DNA from: Alphaproteobacteria bacterium MarineAlpha3_Bin3
GTDB lineage: Bacteria; Pseudomonadota; Alphaproteobacteria; Rhodospirillales; Casp-alpha2
Length of the DNA: 7,729 nucleotides
Direction of reading: 5' to 3'
Assembly: GCA_002938075.1 (NCBI GenBank)
Contig: PTLK01000084.1
Location: 1-7,729 of the forward strand
The translations under genes were made by a program, and so were the position numbers. Positions 1 through 5,305 of the stretch are shown here, piece by piece (position 1 is the first letter of the stretch; each line of letters begins with the position of its first letter). The notes under the pieces are model-generated. The model was not told where the DNA came from. It did not search any database and was given only the letters and a program-made list of their open reading frames with translations.

Positions 1-198
1 GAACCCTTCATCGTCCCCAAAAAGGCCAAATAGTCCTGTTTCCCTCTTCTCTTTTTCACAAGACCCTGCCTATCGCGGCGGACGAGGAACGATTGAGCAT
101 CTCCTTCGACCTGCTTCCGGCCTAAATAATCACCAGAAAGTAGTACAGACGGAAAAGAGGTTTCCCAACGGCCCGTTTACAAACTTTAACACCGTTCT
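1..198. other. Window edge with no confident gene
   Basis: No gene can be called with confidence. On the plus strand the first ten codons read EPFIVPKKAK and stop at 31-33, which could be the C-terminal tail of a gene lying to the left. On the minus strand a frame is open from about 174 to the left edge, reading for example SVLLSGDYLGRKQ and then KKRRGKQDYLAFLG. It has no ATG near its beginning; a GTG near 59 preceded by a purine-rich stretch is the only plausible start. The two readings overlap in antisense, so at most one is likely real. More sequence to the left is needed to decide. Confidence 0.2.
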
Positions 199-228
199 AA
201 TGTCCGCTTTTGGCTATTAGCGGACATT
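199..228. repeat. Simple GTCCGC palindromic repeat, copy 1
   Basis: Perfect 10-bp inverted repeat: AATGTCCGCT, a 10-base loop, then AGCGGACATT. Its right 18 bases (211-228) are identical to 594-611 on the other side of the ferredoxin gene. It could form a hairpin just downstream of the ferredoxin stop at 252 on the minus strand, but the stem is followed by no clear T-run, so I call it a dispersed repeat rather than a terminator. Confidence 0.85.
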
Positions 229-251
229 AACTTGCGTTCAGAAAAACTTCG

Positions 252-440
252 TTACTCATACTTGATAACTTCGACGGGGCATTGCTCGGCGGCTTCTTTG
301 ATCTTGTCCTCGAAGTGCGACAAGTCCACGCCCTCTATAACGGTATTTGTACCGACAACCTTAAAGACCTCTGGACATGTGCCTTCCGCAAGACCACAGG
401 AGATACATCCTTCTTCGATCCAAACACGTTTTATAGCCAT
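252..440 (-). CDS. Small single-cluster ferredoxin, atypical cysteine set
   Basis: A 62-residue iron-sulfur electron-transfer protein of the short single-cluster ferredoxin type, presumably cytoplasmic. Visible: VWIEEGCISCGLAEGTCPEVF near the N-terminus and EQCPVEVIKYE at the C-terminus, with Cys12, Cys15, Cys22 and Cys54. The usual pattern is C-x2-C-x2-C-x3-C-P followed by a late C-P; here the third cysteine position is Ala18 (codon GCG), so one standard [4Fe-4S] ligand is absent. The cluster could be [3Fe-4S], or Cys22 could substitute; this cannot be settled from sequence. I chose the ATG at 438-440 because GGAGGG lies 10 bases before it and homology-like sequence begins there. An upstream in-frame ATG at 456-458 overlaps that ribosome site and would add only unrelated residues. 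No reductase gene adjoins it; the next gene on the same strand is the monooxygenase, over 300 bases upstream, so partnership is only conjecture. Ferredoxin identity is secure, partner unknown. Confidence 0.85.
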   Translation of the reverse strand: MAIKRVWIEEGCISCGLAEGTCPEVFKVVGTNTVIEGVDLSHFEDKIKEAAEQCPVEVIKYE

Positions 441-450
441 TGCTCTCAGT

Positions 451-456
451 CCCTCC
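451..456 (-). promoter_or_regulatory. Ribosome binding site of the ferredoxin gene
   Basis: GGAGGG on the minus strand, 10 bases before the ATG at 440. It supports the 62-residue start over longer in-frame starts at 458 and 503. Confidence 0.55.
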
Positions 457-584
457 ATCGTGTTGACCCATTTTGTCCCGACATTCCCCAAATGCCCCCT
501 CAAACCGGGCCCGATGATAGTCGAGGATGACGCCTCGGTGAAGGTTGAAACGGGTTCTGGTTGGTATTGAAATACCGCCCATAG

Positions 585-611
585 GTCCGCTTATGGCTAT
601 TAGCGGACATT
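585..611. repeat. Simple GTCCGC palindromic repeat, copy 2
   Basis: GTCCGCT (585-591) and AGCGGAC (602-608) form a 7-bp inverted repeat with a 10-base loop. Bases 594-611 are identical to 211-228 in copy 1. The left arm has GG where copy 1 has AAT, so this copy is slightly decayed. With copy 1 it brackets the ferredoxin gene, and only 19 bases separate it from the composite repeat at 631. Confidence 0.8.
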
Positions 612-630
612 CAGCCACACCCTGAATTAC

Positions 631-704
631 GTCCGCTTTACCCCCGAAAGCGGACATTCGTAGAGTAGTCGCGAAATGTCCACACATGACCCAAAGCTGA
701 CATC
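631..704. repeat. Composite GTCCGC repeat, left of monooxygenase
   Basis: A 74-bp element of two inverted repeats: GTCCGCTTT/AAAGCGGAC (631-639/647-655) and a decayed second palindrome (675-704). It aligns without gaps, by a constant offset of 1540, to 2171-2244; I count 62 of 74 identical bases. Similarity stops abruptly at 631. Read in the minus frame it encodes MSAFGGKADV, a peptide I recall from many doubtful hypothetical proteins in alphaproteobacterial genomes, which suggests a widespread dispersed repeat. Together with the copy at 2171 it flanks the monooxygenase gene in direct orientation. Confidence 0.85.
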
Positions 705-761
705 CCGTTGCCGCACCAGATAATAAAGGGTCTGAGGCGACAACACAGTCACCGGTACGGC

Positions 762-2132
762 TCATATCCTACGTTTAGCTGAGCGTCGCATGCGTTTCAG
801 AGATTTTTTAAGCTCCCCGATATAAGGCACATGCTCCTCTTCGATGGTATGGCGAGGGCTCTCTTTATAATTTTTCTCTACCCAATGATTTATGGCCGCG
901 ACGTCGGCTTCCATCTCGGCCTTCGACGGTAGACAGGCCTCGCCCAATTCAATATCCCGGATCCAACGGGCCTGGTATTCGTAGACCATGTTCAAGGAAG
1001 TGTCGGTATTGAAAAACCCCATCAGATAAAGCCCAGGCCAACCCGGCTGGACCATGCGTTTGTAGAGATCGAGACGGTTGCCCTTGAGCGGCACTATTTC
1101 TGGGGACAGGAACGGCAGGTCTACCAGATACCCCGTCGCTGCAATCAGCGTGTCGAAATTCTCCGCCGTCCCGTCGTCGAAATGAATGGCCCGACCGTTG
1201 ATTCGTTCGATCCCCTGTTTAACGGTGACCCGATTGTAGGCGATGTCGTTGACGATGGTGCCGTTCGACGTCACATGGGCGCGCTTGTCCAAGGGCTTGA
1301 ACCCGAGCTTGGTCATCGAACCGTGGACCAGAAAGGTAAGCCAGGCCGTCAATTTGCGTCTGAACCAGGTGGGAATCCAGCGCCGCTGGATCTGTCGGGT
1401 GATATCGGTGAAGGGGATGCCGCAGAACAATTTGGGCAGGATGAGTACACCGGAGCGCGCCACAAGGACGCACTTGGGCGACGTGACGCAAACGTCACCA
1501 GCAATGTCACAAGCCGAGTTTCCTACGCCTACGATGCAGATTCGCTTGCCGACGAAGGGGACCGGATCCTTGTAGTCATGTCCGTGTACGTACTCGCCGG
1601 TGAAGTCGTCTCGGAACATGGGCACGTGCAAGGGGACGCTTAGGTGTCCGGTGGCGATAATCACGGAATCAAATATCTCCGATTCTCCGATTTCCAACTC
1701 GACATTCCAGCGGGGGGGCTCCCCCTTTTTAGGATCGAACATGGGCCGGATATCCGTAACCCGGGATTGAAACCGAATAAGCCGTTCCAAATCAAATTGC
1801 CGGGCATATTTTACCAAATAGGTGTGCATGTCGTTGTGGTCGGGGAACGCCTGGACGTCGGCGTCGAAATCTAGGTCGTGGAAGCGGGTAACCCCGCGAG
1901 ACGTGTTGATGTGGAGCGTCCGGTAGGCGGAGGAGCGTCCGTTGTCGTTCATGAAACACCAGAGCCCGCCGATCTGGGAGCCGATCTCAAAGATCGTTAC
2001 GTCAAATTCCGACTGCGTGAGGTACTTGGCGGCACAGAGCCCACAAGCACCGGCGCCGATGACGGCAATGTGCTTGTTATTGGACATAACCGGTGGGTTG
2101 ATGATCGCCACTTGTGCTGGATCTTGGTTCAT
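762..2132 (-). CDS. Flavin-containing monooxygenase (FMO-like)
   Basis: A 456-residue FAD- and NADPH-dependent monooxygenase of the FMO type (class B flavoprotein), which typically oxygenates a nitrogen, sulfur or ketone group; the substrate cannot be told. Motifs in order: FAD-binding GAGACG (about 26-31), GGLW (55-58), the FMO signature F-x-G-x3-H-x3-Y seen in FTGEYVHGHDY (177-187), the NADPH-binding GVGNSA (202-207), and the C-terminal ATGY (332-335). Length is normal for bacterial FMOs, and the C-terminus is strongly basic. It lacks the N-terminal layout I would expect of bacterial trimethylamine monooxygenases. Start: the ATG at 2132 has no Shine-Dalgarno. A TTG at 2135 and an ATG at 2087 (MSNNKHIAVIG, close to the first strand of the FAD fold) are alternatives. 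A weak TAACAT at 2139-2144 would place transcription start near the ATG, so a leaderless message is possible. It lies between two direct copies of a composite repeat, in the less GC-rich left part, suggesting acquisition. Confidence 0.88.
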   Translation of the reverse strand: MNQDPAQVAIINPPVMSNNKHIAVIGAGACGLCAAKYLTQSEFDVTIFEIGSQIGGLWCFMNDNGRSSAYRTLHINTSRGVTRFHDLDFDADVQAFPDHNDMHTYLVKYARQFDLERLIRFQSRVTDIRPMFDPKKGEPPRWNVELEIGESEIFDSVIIATGHLSVPLHVPMFRDDFTGEYVHGHDYKDPVPFVGKRICIVGVGNSACDIAGDVCVTSPKCVLVARSGVLILPKLFCGIPFTDITRQIQRRWIPTWFRRKLTAWLTFLVHGSMTKLGFKPLDKRAHVTSNGTIVNDIAYNRVTVKQGIERINGRAIHFDDGTAENFDTLIAATGYLVDLPFLSPEIVPLKGNRLDLYKRMVQPGWPGLYLMGFFNTDTSLNMVYEYQARWIRDIELGEACLPSKAEMEADVAAINHWVEKNYKESPRHTIEEEHVPYIGELKKSLKRMRRSAKRRI

Positions 2133-2170
2133 CAAGCAATGTTAGACCGTTTTCCGGCTGGTGCAACTTG

Positions 2171-2244
2171 GTCCGCTTTACCCCCAAAAGCGGACATTCT
2201 GAGGGTGGTCGTGGAATGTCCGCTTATGACCCAAAGCGGACATT
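2171..2244. repeat. Composite GTCCGC repeat, right of monooxygenase
   Basis: The better preserved copy of the 74-bp element: GTCCGCTTT/AAAGCGGAC (2171-2179/2187-2195), then AATGTCCGCTT paired with the arm ending in AAAGCGGACATT (2215-2225/2233-2244). It lies 36 bases before the monooxygenase ATG (minus strand), so it may carry or disturb that gene's promoter. Its translations (SALPPKADI on the plus strand, SAYDPKRTF in another frame) are typical repeat-derived peptides, not proteins. Confidence 0.87.
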
Positions 2245-2483
2245 CATTGGATTGTGCCAATTAGTAGGCAGGGGCCGAAAATCAGAGGCCTCCGTACCAG
2301 CCGCCTTGCCAGCCCCAACATCACAATGGATCATCTTGTTATAGGTAGGTAAGCTCTGTCAGAGCAGGGTTAGGGTTGGTGGGGGAGCATGGCAGAAGCG
2401 TAGTTAATGCAAGCACTTTCGCCAAGTATCAGGGAAGACGGTAGAAAATAAGGGCGCTCAATAAACAGCTAACTTAACACTAA
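2245..2483. other. Intergenic stretch without recognisable content
   Basis: No credible gene, RNA or strong signal. There is a short hairpin (GCTCT/AGAGC, 2353-2365) followed by a G-rich run (about 2367-2385). The sequence just left of 2484 does not provide the missing 5' half of the tRNA: no CGGAGCG acceptor strand and no D-arm with pairing arms are present. Confidence 0.5.
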
Positions 2484-2524
2484 GGGTGTAGGGGTTGCGG
2501 ATTCGAATCCCGCCGCTCCGACCA
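2484..2524 (+). other. 3' half of a tRNA-Pro-like gene; probable att site
   Basis: The sequence reads as the 3' half of a tRNA: anticodon-loop end GGG, anticodon stem 3' strand TGTAG (2487-2491), five-base variable loop (2492-2496), T arm GCGGA-TTCGAAT-CCCGC (2497-2513), acceptor 3' strand CGCTCCG (2514-2520), A73 and encoded CCA (2522-2524), then a T-rich tail. An acceptor ending ...CCG-A-CCA implies C1:G72 with A73, the bacterial tRNA-Pro hallmark; the partner strand CGGAGCG is not found upstream. The remnant begins in the anticodon loop, where tyrosine integrases often cross over. I infer a duplicated tRNA end marking the right border of an integrated element lying to the left; the intact tRNA would be outside the window. 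A simple decayed tRNA is the alternative. tmRNA is unlikely because position 70 is C, not the U needed for a G:U pair. Confidence 0.72.
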
Positions 2525-2602
2525 TTTTTCTTCTTTTACCGACGCCGGGGACACTGCCGGCAGTTTTCGGGCAAGCGTCAAAATTCAGGGTTTTTGCAAA
2601 GA

Positions 2603-2627
2603 AAAGGCCGGGGGAGACCCGGCCTTT
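2603..2627 (-). terminator. Strong GC hairpin, terminator-like on minus strand
   Basis: Perfect 10-bp stem AAAGGCCGGG/CCCGGCCTTT with a five-base loop. Read on the minus strand the stem ends in CCTTTTCTTTG, a fair T-tract; on the plus strand the following bases are not T-rich. It could end transcription coming from the STAS operon about 240 bases away, or be a leftover terminator of the original tRNA locus. Confidence 0.55.
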
Positions 2628-2741
2628 GAGTTTGTGCTCTTGAGGGAAGGGAGGATTCGTTTTCACGAAATCCATCCTACAGTTCCCATTGTCCACAAAC
2701 GGGTCCCACTCCGATGTGACGGCGATCACAGAACCGATTTT

Positions 2742-2825
2742 TTTAAGAAGTTTTTAGCCCCAGCTAAAACCGACAATTCCGGTATAATTTTATTTAATAT
2801 TAAAATGTTATTTGAACTTCTTAAA
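2742..2825. repeat. AT-rich nested inverted repeats
   Basis: A conspicuously AT-rich stretch in a GC-rich setting. TTTAAGAAGTT (2742-2752) is complementary to AACTTCTTAAA (2815-2825); inside lie a perfect hairpin TTTTAGC/GCTAAAA with a four-base loop (2752-2769) and the 12-bp palindrome TTTAATATTAAA (2793-2804). It follows the 3' end of the STAS gene (stop at 2867). No gene is visible from 2525 to 2866, so this and the GC hairpin are the only structure in that gap. Role unknown: a transcription end region, a protein-binding site or a remnant of mobile DNA are all possible. Confidence 0.55.
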
Positions 2826-2866
2826 GTAAGACACAGCCAAGCGCCGGCCCGGAAGGAATCTTTCCG

Positions 2867-3199
2867 TCAGGAAACCGCTTTCTTCGCCGCCGTCACGTCG
2901 TCGGCGATCTGAAACACCGTATCCAGGCGTGCCAGTTTAAGGACCCTGATCACTGGATCGCCGGGCGCGGCGAGGACGAAATCCTTGCCCTTCTTGCGCG
3001 CCTCCTGAAACCCTTCGAGAAGACTGGCGATGCCGGAACTGTCGATCATGGTCACGCCGGCCAAATCGACGATGACGGCACGGGCCTTGCCGAGGATGTC
3101 CAAAAGGTTTTGGCGCATGCGGTTGGAATGCTCGAGGTCGAGGTCGCCTTTCAGAGTAACGACGGCGATATCGCCTTCTTCAACGATTGAAAGTTCCAT
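2867..3199 (-). CDS. STAS-domain anti-sigma factor antagonist-like protein
   Basis: A 110-residue single-domain protein of the STAS (SpoIIAA/RsbV) family. In the family such proteins bind an anti-sigma kinase in a partner switch and are inactivated by phosphorylation of a serine in a D-S-S-G loop. Visible: LKGDLDLEHSNRMR (16-29) for the second strand and first helix, VIVDLAGVTMIDSSGI (42-57) with Asp53-Ser54-Ser55-Gly56, Ser54 being the expected phosphosite, and a closing helix with LKLARLDTVF (87-96). It is full length, with no membrane segment, so it should act in the cytoplasm. The ATG at 3199 lies 4 bases after the stop of the 96-residue gene, so the two are probably co-transcribed. No switch kinase, phosphatase or sigma factor gene is in the window, so the partner is unknown. 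STAS proteins also serve other roles, such as lipid-asymmetry transport (MlaB-like), but the intact DSSG fits the sigma-antagonist type better. Confidence 0.85.
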   Translation of the reverse strand: MELSIVEEGDIAVVTLKGDLDLEHSNRMRQNLLDILGKARAVIVDLAGVTMIDSSGIASLLEGFQEARKKGKDFVLAAPGDPVIRVLKLARLDTVFQIADDVTAAKKAVS

Positions 3200-3203
3200 G
3201 ACT

Positions 3204-3494
3204 TCAGAGAATCTGGGAAAGAACCTGACGGCCGGAATCGGTCAGCTTGCAGATTAGCCAGTCCGGCTTGATGGGGTTGTCGAACCAGGGTTTCGCCCAG
3301 CCTTTTTCGATGCAGCTTTGGACGGTGCGTTCGCTGAAGCGCTGGCCGACGTCATCGAAAAGCGGCAGCTTCCCGCCCGCCTGGTCTAGCCCATGGGCCA
3401 GCCATTTCGATTGCTGCGGCGACGGGCCACCGATGCCTTTTTTGCGGGCAGACGGTTTTCCGGTTCCTTTGACGACTGTCAAATAGGCAGGCAT
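3204..3494 (-). CDS. Hypothetical protein, winged-helix-like C-terminus
   Basis: A 96-residue protein I cannot assign to a named family. The N-terminal third is basic and Gly/Lys rich (KGTGKPSARKKG, 9-20). The middle has KWLAHGLDQAGGKLPLFD (30-47), and the last 40 residues, with RTVQSCIEKGWAKPWF (56-71) and KLTDSGRQVL (83-92), resemble the recognition helix, wing and 'LT-x-x-G-R' end common in winged-helix proteins. This is inference from pattern, not a family match. Start at the ATG of 3494 is supported by GAGGGG a few bases before it. It precedes the STAS gene by 4 bases and likely shares its transcript, so it may be a DNA- or protein-binding partner of that regulator. Codon use is like the core genes to the right. 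Confidence 0.7.
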   Translation of the reverse strand: MPAYLTVVKGTGKPSARKKGIGGPSPQQSKWLAHGLDQAGGKLPLFDDVGQRFSERTVQSCIEKGWAKPWFDNPIKPDWLICKLTDSGRQVLSQIL

Positions 3495-3601
3495 TTTCCC
3501 CTCTGGGCCTTGATCCGGGACTATTTTCAGCGCCGGTGGTACGGTATTTTTTCAGGCCTTGGCCCAAAGACTTAATGTCCTAAGGTGGCAAAAGCAAGTT
3601 T

Positions 3602-3607
3602 GGAGGG
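3602..3607 (+). promoter_or_regulatory. Ribosome binding site of cutA
   Basis: GGAGGG seven bases before the ATG at 3615. It decides for the 108-residue start over the ATG at 3585, which has no such site. Confidence 0.75.
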
Positions 3608-3614
3608 AATTTCC

Positions 3615-3941
3615 ATGACCCAGTCACTAATATACGTCACCGCGTCGTCCCGCGACGAAGCCGTCAAAATCGGCTGCCAAGTGGTGGAAAACCGGCTTGC
3701 CGCGTGTGCCAACGTTCTTGCCGGCACGGCCTCGATCTATTGGTGGGAAGGGACCGTCACCGAGGACGAGGAAGTTTCGCTGATTCTCAAGACTCGCACC
3801 GACCTGGTCGACCGGTTGGTCGAAAAGGTCAAGGAAATCCATAGCTACGATTGCCCGTGCGTGGTGTCGCTGCAGATCACCGGCGGCAACCAGGGGTTCC
3901 TCGACTGGATCGACGCCGAAACCGTTGAAACGTCCGAATAA
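3615..3941 (+). CDS. cutA: CutA family protein (divalent-cation tolerance)
   Basis: A 108-residue protein of the CutA1 family, small cytoplasmic trimers linked genetically to copper and divalent-metal tolerance, with a still unclear molecular role. Family marks, numbered from this start: SLIYVTASSRDEAVKIG (4-20), the ENRLAACANV stretch (26-35), SIYWWEGTVTEDEEVSLILKT (40-60) and the HSYDCPCVV segment (76-84) leading to the C-terminal FLDWI. Length is normal for the family. It is transcribed away from the winged-helix/STAS pair and towards ispDF, with which it converges at a 7-base gap, so no separate terminator fits between them. Confidence 0.93.
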   Translation: MTQSLIYVTASSRDEAVKIGCQVVENRLAACANVLAGTASIYWWEGTVTEDEEVSLILKTRTDLVDRLVEKVKEIHSYDCPCVVSLQITGGNQGFLDWIDAETVETSE

Positions 3942-3948
3942 TCTCAAC

Positions 3949-5100
3949 CTAGCCCAGAACCACTGTCGCCACGGCCTGCGCCGCGATGCCTTCGCCGCGC
4001 CCGCAAAAGCCAAGCTTGTCCGTGGTCGTCGCCTTGACACTGACCCGGCCTTCGTCGATGCCAAGGATTTCGGCGATCCGCGCCGCCATGGCCTGGCGAT
4101 GGGAACCGATTTTCGGCTGTTCGCATACCAAAGTGACGTCGAGGTTGGAAATCCGCCCGCCGCGCTCCGCCAACAGCTCGCCGGCACGGCGCAGGAACAG
4201 GTCCGAAGGCGCGTCCTTCCAATTCGGGTCCGACGGCGGGAAATGGCTGCCGATATCGCCGGCGCCGATAGTGCCCAAAAGAGCGTCGGTCAACGCATGC
4301 AGCCCGACATCGGCGTCGGAATGGCCTTCCAGGCCCCGGTCATGGGGAACGGCGACTCCGCACAGCATGACGTGATCGCCGGGCCCGAACCGGTGCGCGT
4401 CGAGGCCCAAACTGGTGCGTATTTCGCCGCCGGCTGCGCTCAACAACCGTTCGGCTCGGGACAGGTCGTCGGGCGTCGTCACCTTGATGTTGTCTTCCGC
4501 CCCGTCGACGATGGCGACGGCCAAGCCGGCCCGTTCGGCAACGGCGGCGTCATCGGTCAACTCGTCGCCGGCGGCCTGACGGTGGGCGGCGAGGATGTCC
4601 CCGTACCGGAAACCCTGTGGCGTCTGCGCCTGCCACAGGTTGTGGCGGTCGACGGTGGCGGCGACGATGCCGTCGTCGCCCCGCTTCAGGGTATCGGCGA
4701 CAGGCAGGGCCGGAATGGCACCGGGGGACCGGTCCAACGCCGCCAAGACCCGCGAAATGACTCCACCGGCGACCAGCGGGCGGGCGGCATCATGGATCAG
4801 GACCCGCGACGGCGGCTCGCCGGCAAGGCTTTCCAGGCCCAAGGCGACGGACTGCTGGCGGGTGGTGCCGCCATGAACGGGCGAAGGCAGGTCGAGGCCC
4901 TGGGCGGCCTGGTGGTAAAGGTCGCCATGCCCGGGGTGGATAACGGCCCGCACCATCGTAACGTCGGGGTGTTCGAGAAACGCCAGCAGCGAACGGCGCA
5001 TTACCGCCACGCCCGAAAGCGGGCAGTACTGCTTCGGTACCTTGCCGCCGAAGCGGCGGCCTTCGCCGGCGCCGACCACCAATGCCACGGTTTCGTTCAT
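3949..5100 (-). CDS. ispDF: Bifunctional IspD-IspF enzyme
   Basis: A 383-residue fusion carrying two steps of the MEP isoprenoid pathway: IspD (4-diphosphocytidyl-2-C-methyl-D-erythritol synthase, CTP-dependent) and IspF (2-C-methyl-D-erythritol 2,4-cyclodiphosphate synthase). IspD part, about 1-225: nucleotide loop GAGEGRRFGGKVPKQ (10-24), GGTTRQQSV (77-85), HDAARPLV (103-110), ADTLKR (135-140), QTPQGF (159-164), TDDAAVAE (182-189). IspF part, about 228-383: LDAHRF (233-238) with metal ligands Asp234 and His236, GHSDADVGLHAL (259-270) with His268, the FPPSDPNWKD loop (287-296), and KATTTDKLGF (356-365). All catalytic motifs are intact in both halves. The fusion is common in alphaproteobacteria and skips the IspE step between them. 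The ATG at 5100 begins right before the first IspD strand; the site before it (GGAAAA) is weak. A long antisense frame on the plus strand is a GC-rich shadow. Confidence 0.97.
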   Translation of the reverse strand: MNETVALVVGAGEGRRFGGKVPKQYCPLSGVAVMRRSLLAFLEHPDVTMVRAVIHPGHGDLYHQAAQGLDLPSPVHGGTTRQQSVALGLESLAGEPPSRVLIHDAARPLVAGGVISRVLAALDRSPGAIPALPVADTLKRGDDGIVAATVDRHNLWQAQTPQGFRYGDILAAHRQAAGDELTDDAAVAERAGLAVAIVDGAEDNIKVTTPDDLSRAERLLSAAGGEIRTSLGLDAHRFGPGDHVMLCGVAVPHDRGLEGHSDADVGLHALTDALLGTIGAGDIGSHFPPSDPNWKDAPSDLFLRRAGELLAERGGRISNLDVTLVCEQPKIGSHRQAMAARIAEILGIDEGRVSVKATTTDKLGFCGRGEGIAAQAVATVVLG

Positions 5101-5305
5101 CCACGGTTTTCCGGGCCGCTTCTCTTGGCGGCCAAATCCGTTATGCTTCGGGGGCCGAACTTAGATTGCGCCCAGGGCCTTGCCAAGGGACTTGCAAAGG
5201 GTATTGCAAAGCCGGGCCGGCGGCGCGATGGTGCGGGGAAAGCCCCGGGGGAAGCTCAGGTCCCGGGGGAAAACCTTCGTCCAAACGACGACCGTTCGAG
5301 GATCC
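5101..5305. promoter_or_regulatory. Divergent ispDF / ypjD-like intergenic region
   Basis: It must hold the promoters of both divergent genes, but no clear -35/-10 pair stands out. It contains three imperfect 12-bp tandem repeats, CTTGCCAAGGGA, CTTGCAAAGGGT and ATTGCAAAGCCG (5179-5214), and two copies of CCCGGGGGAA (5244-5253, 5262-5271). Neither encodes anything convincing. Confidence 0.4.
5179..5214. repeat. Three 12-bp tandem repeats
   Basis: Three adjacent units of about TTGCAAAGG spaced by 12 bases, slightly over one helical turn. They might be a repeated protein-binding site in the divergent promoter region, or slippage-derived sequence. Confidence 0.5.

Noticed and set aside
199..704. 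CRISPR array
   Set aside because: Repeat copies are palindromic, irregularly spaced and separated by genes; no regular spacers or cas genes.
361..765. 134-residue minus-strand frame antisense to and overlapping the ferredoxin
   Set aside because: Translated largely from the dispersed repeats (contains MSAFGGKADV) and overlaps the better supported ferredoxin; no domain seen.
1878..2344. Plus-strand frames containing SALPPKADI and SAYDPKRTF peptides
   Set aside because: Repeat-derived or antisense to the monooxygenase; such peptides are typical products of the palindromic repeat, not proteins.
2469..2729. 86-residue minus-strand frame ending in GAAGFESATP
   Set aside because: The GAAGFESATP end is the antisense translation of the tRNA 3' half, a frequent artefact; the remainder shows no domain.
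2781..2790. TATAAT at 2783-2788 as a plus-strand promoter
   Set aside because: No acceptable -35 at proper spacing and no gene downstream on the plus strand; expected by chance in AT-rich sequence.
5161..5300. Possible small structured RNA (SRP RNA-like CAGGTCC stretch near 5257)
   Set aside because: The conserved SRP GGAAGGAAGCAG loop is missing and no long stem is present; the resemblance is short and probably chance.
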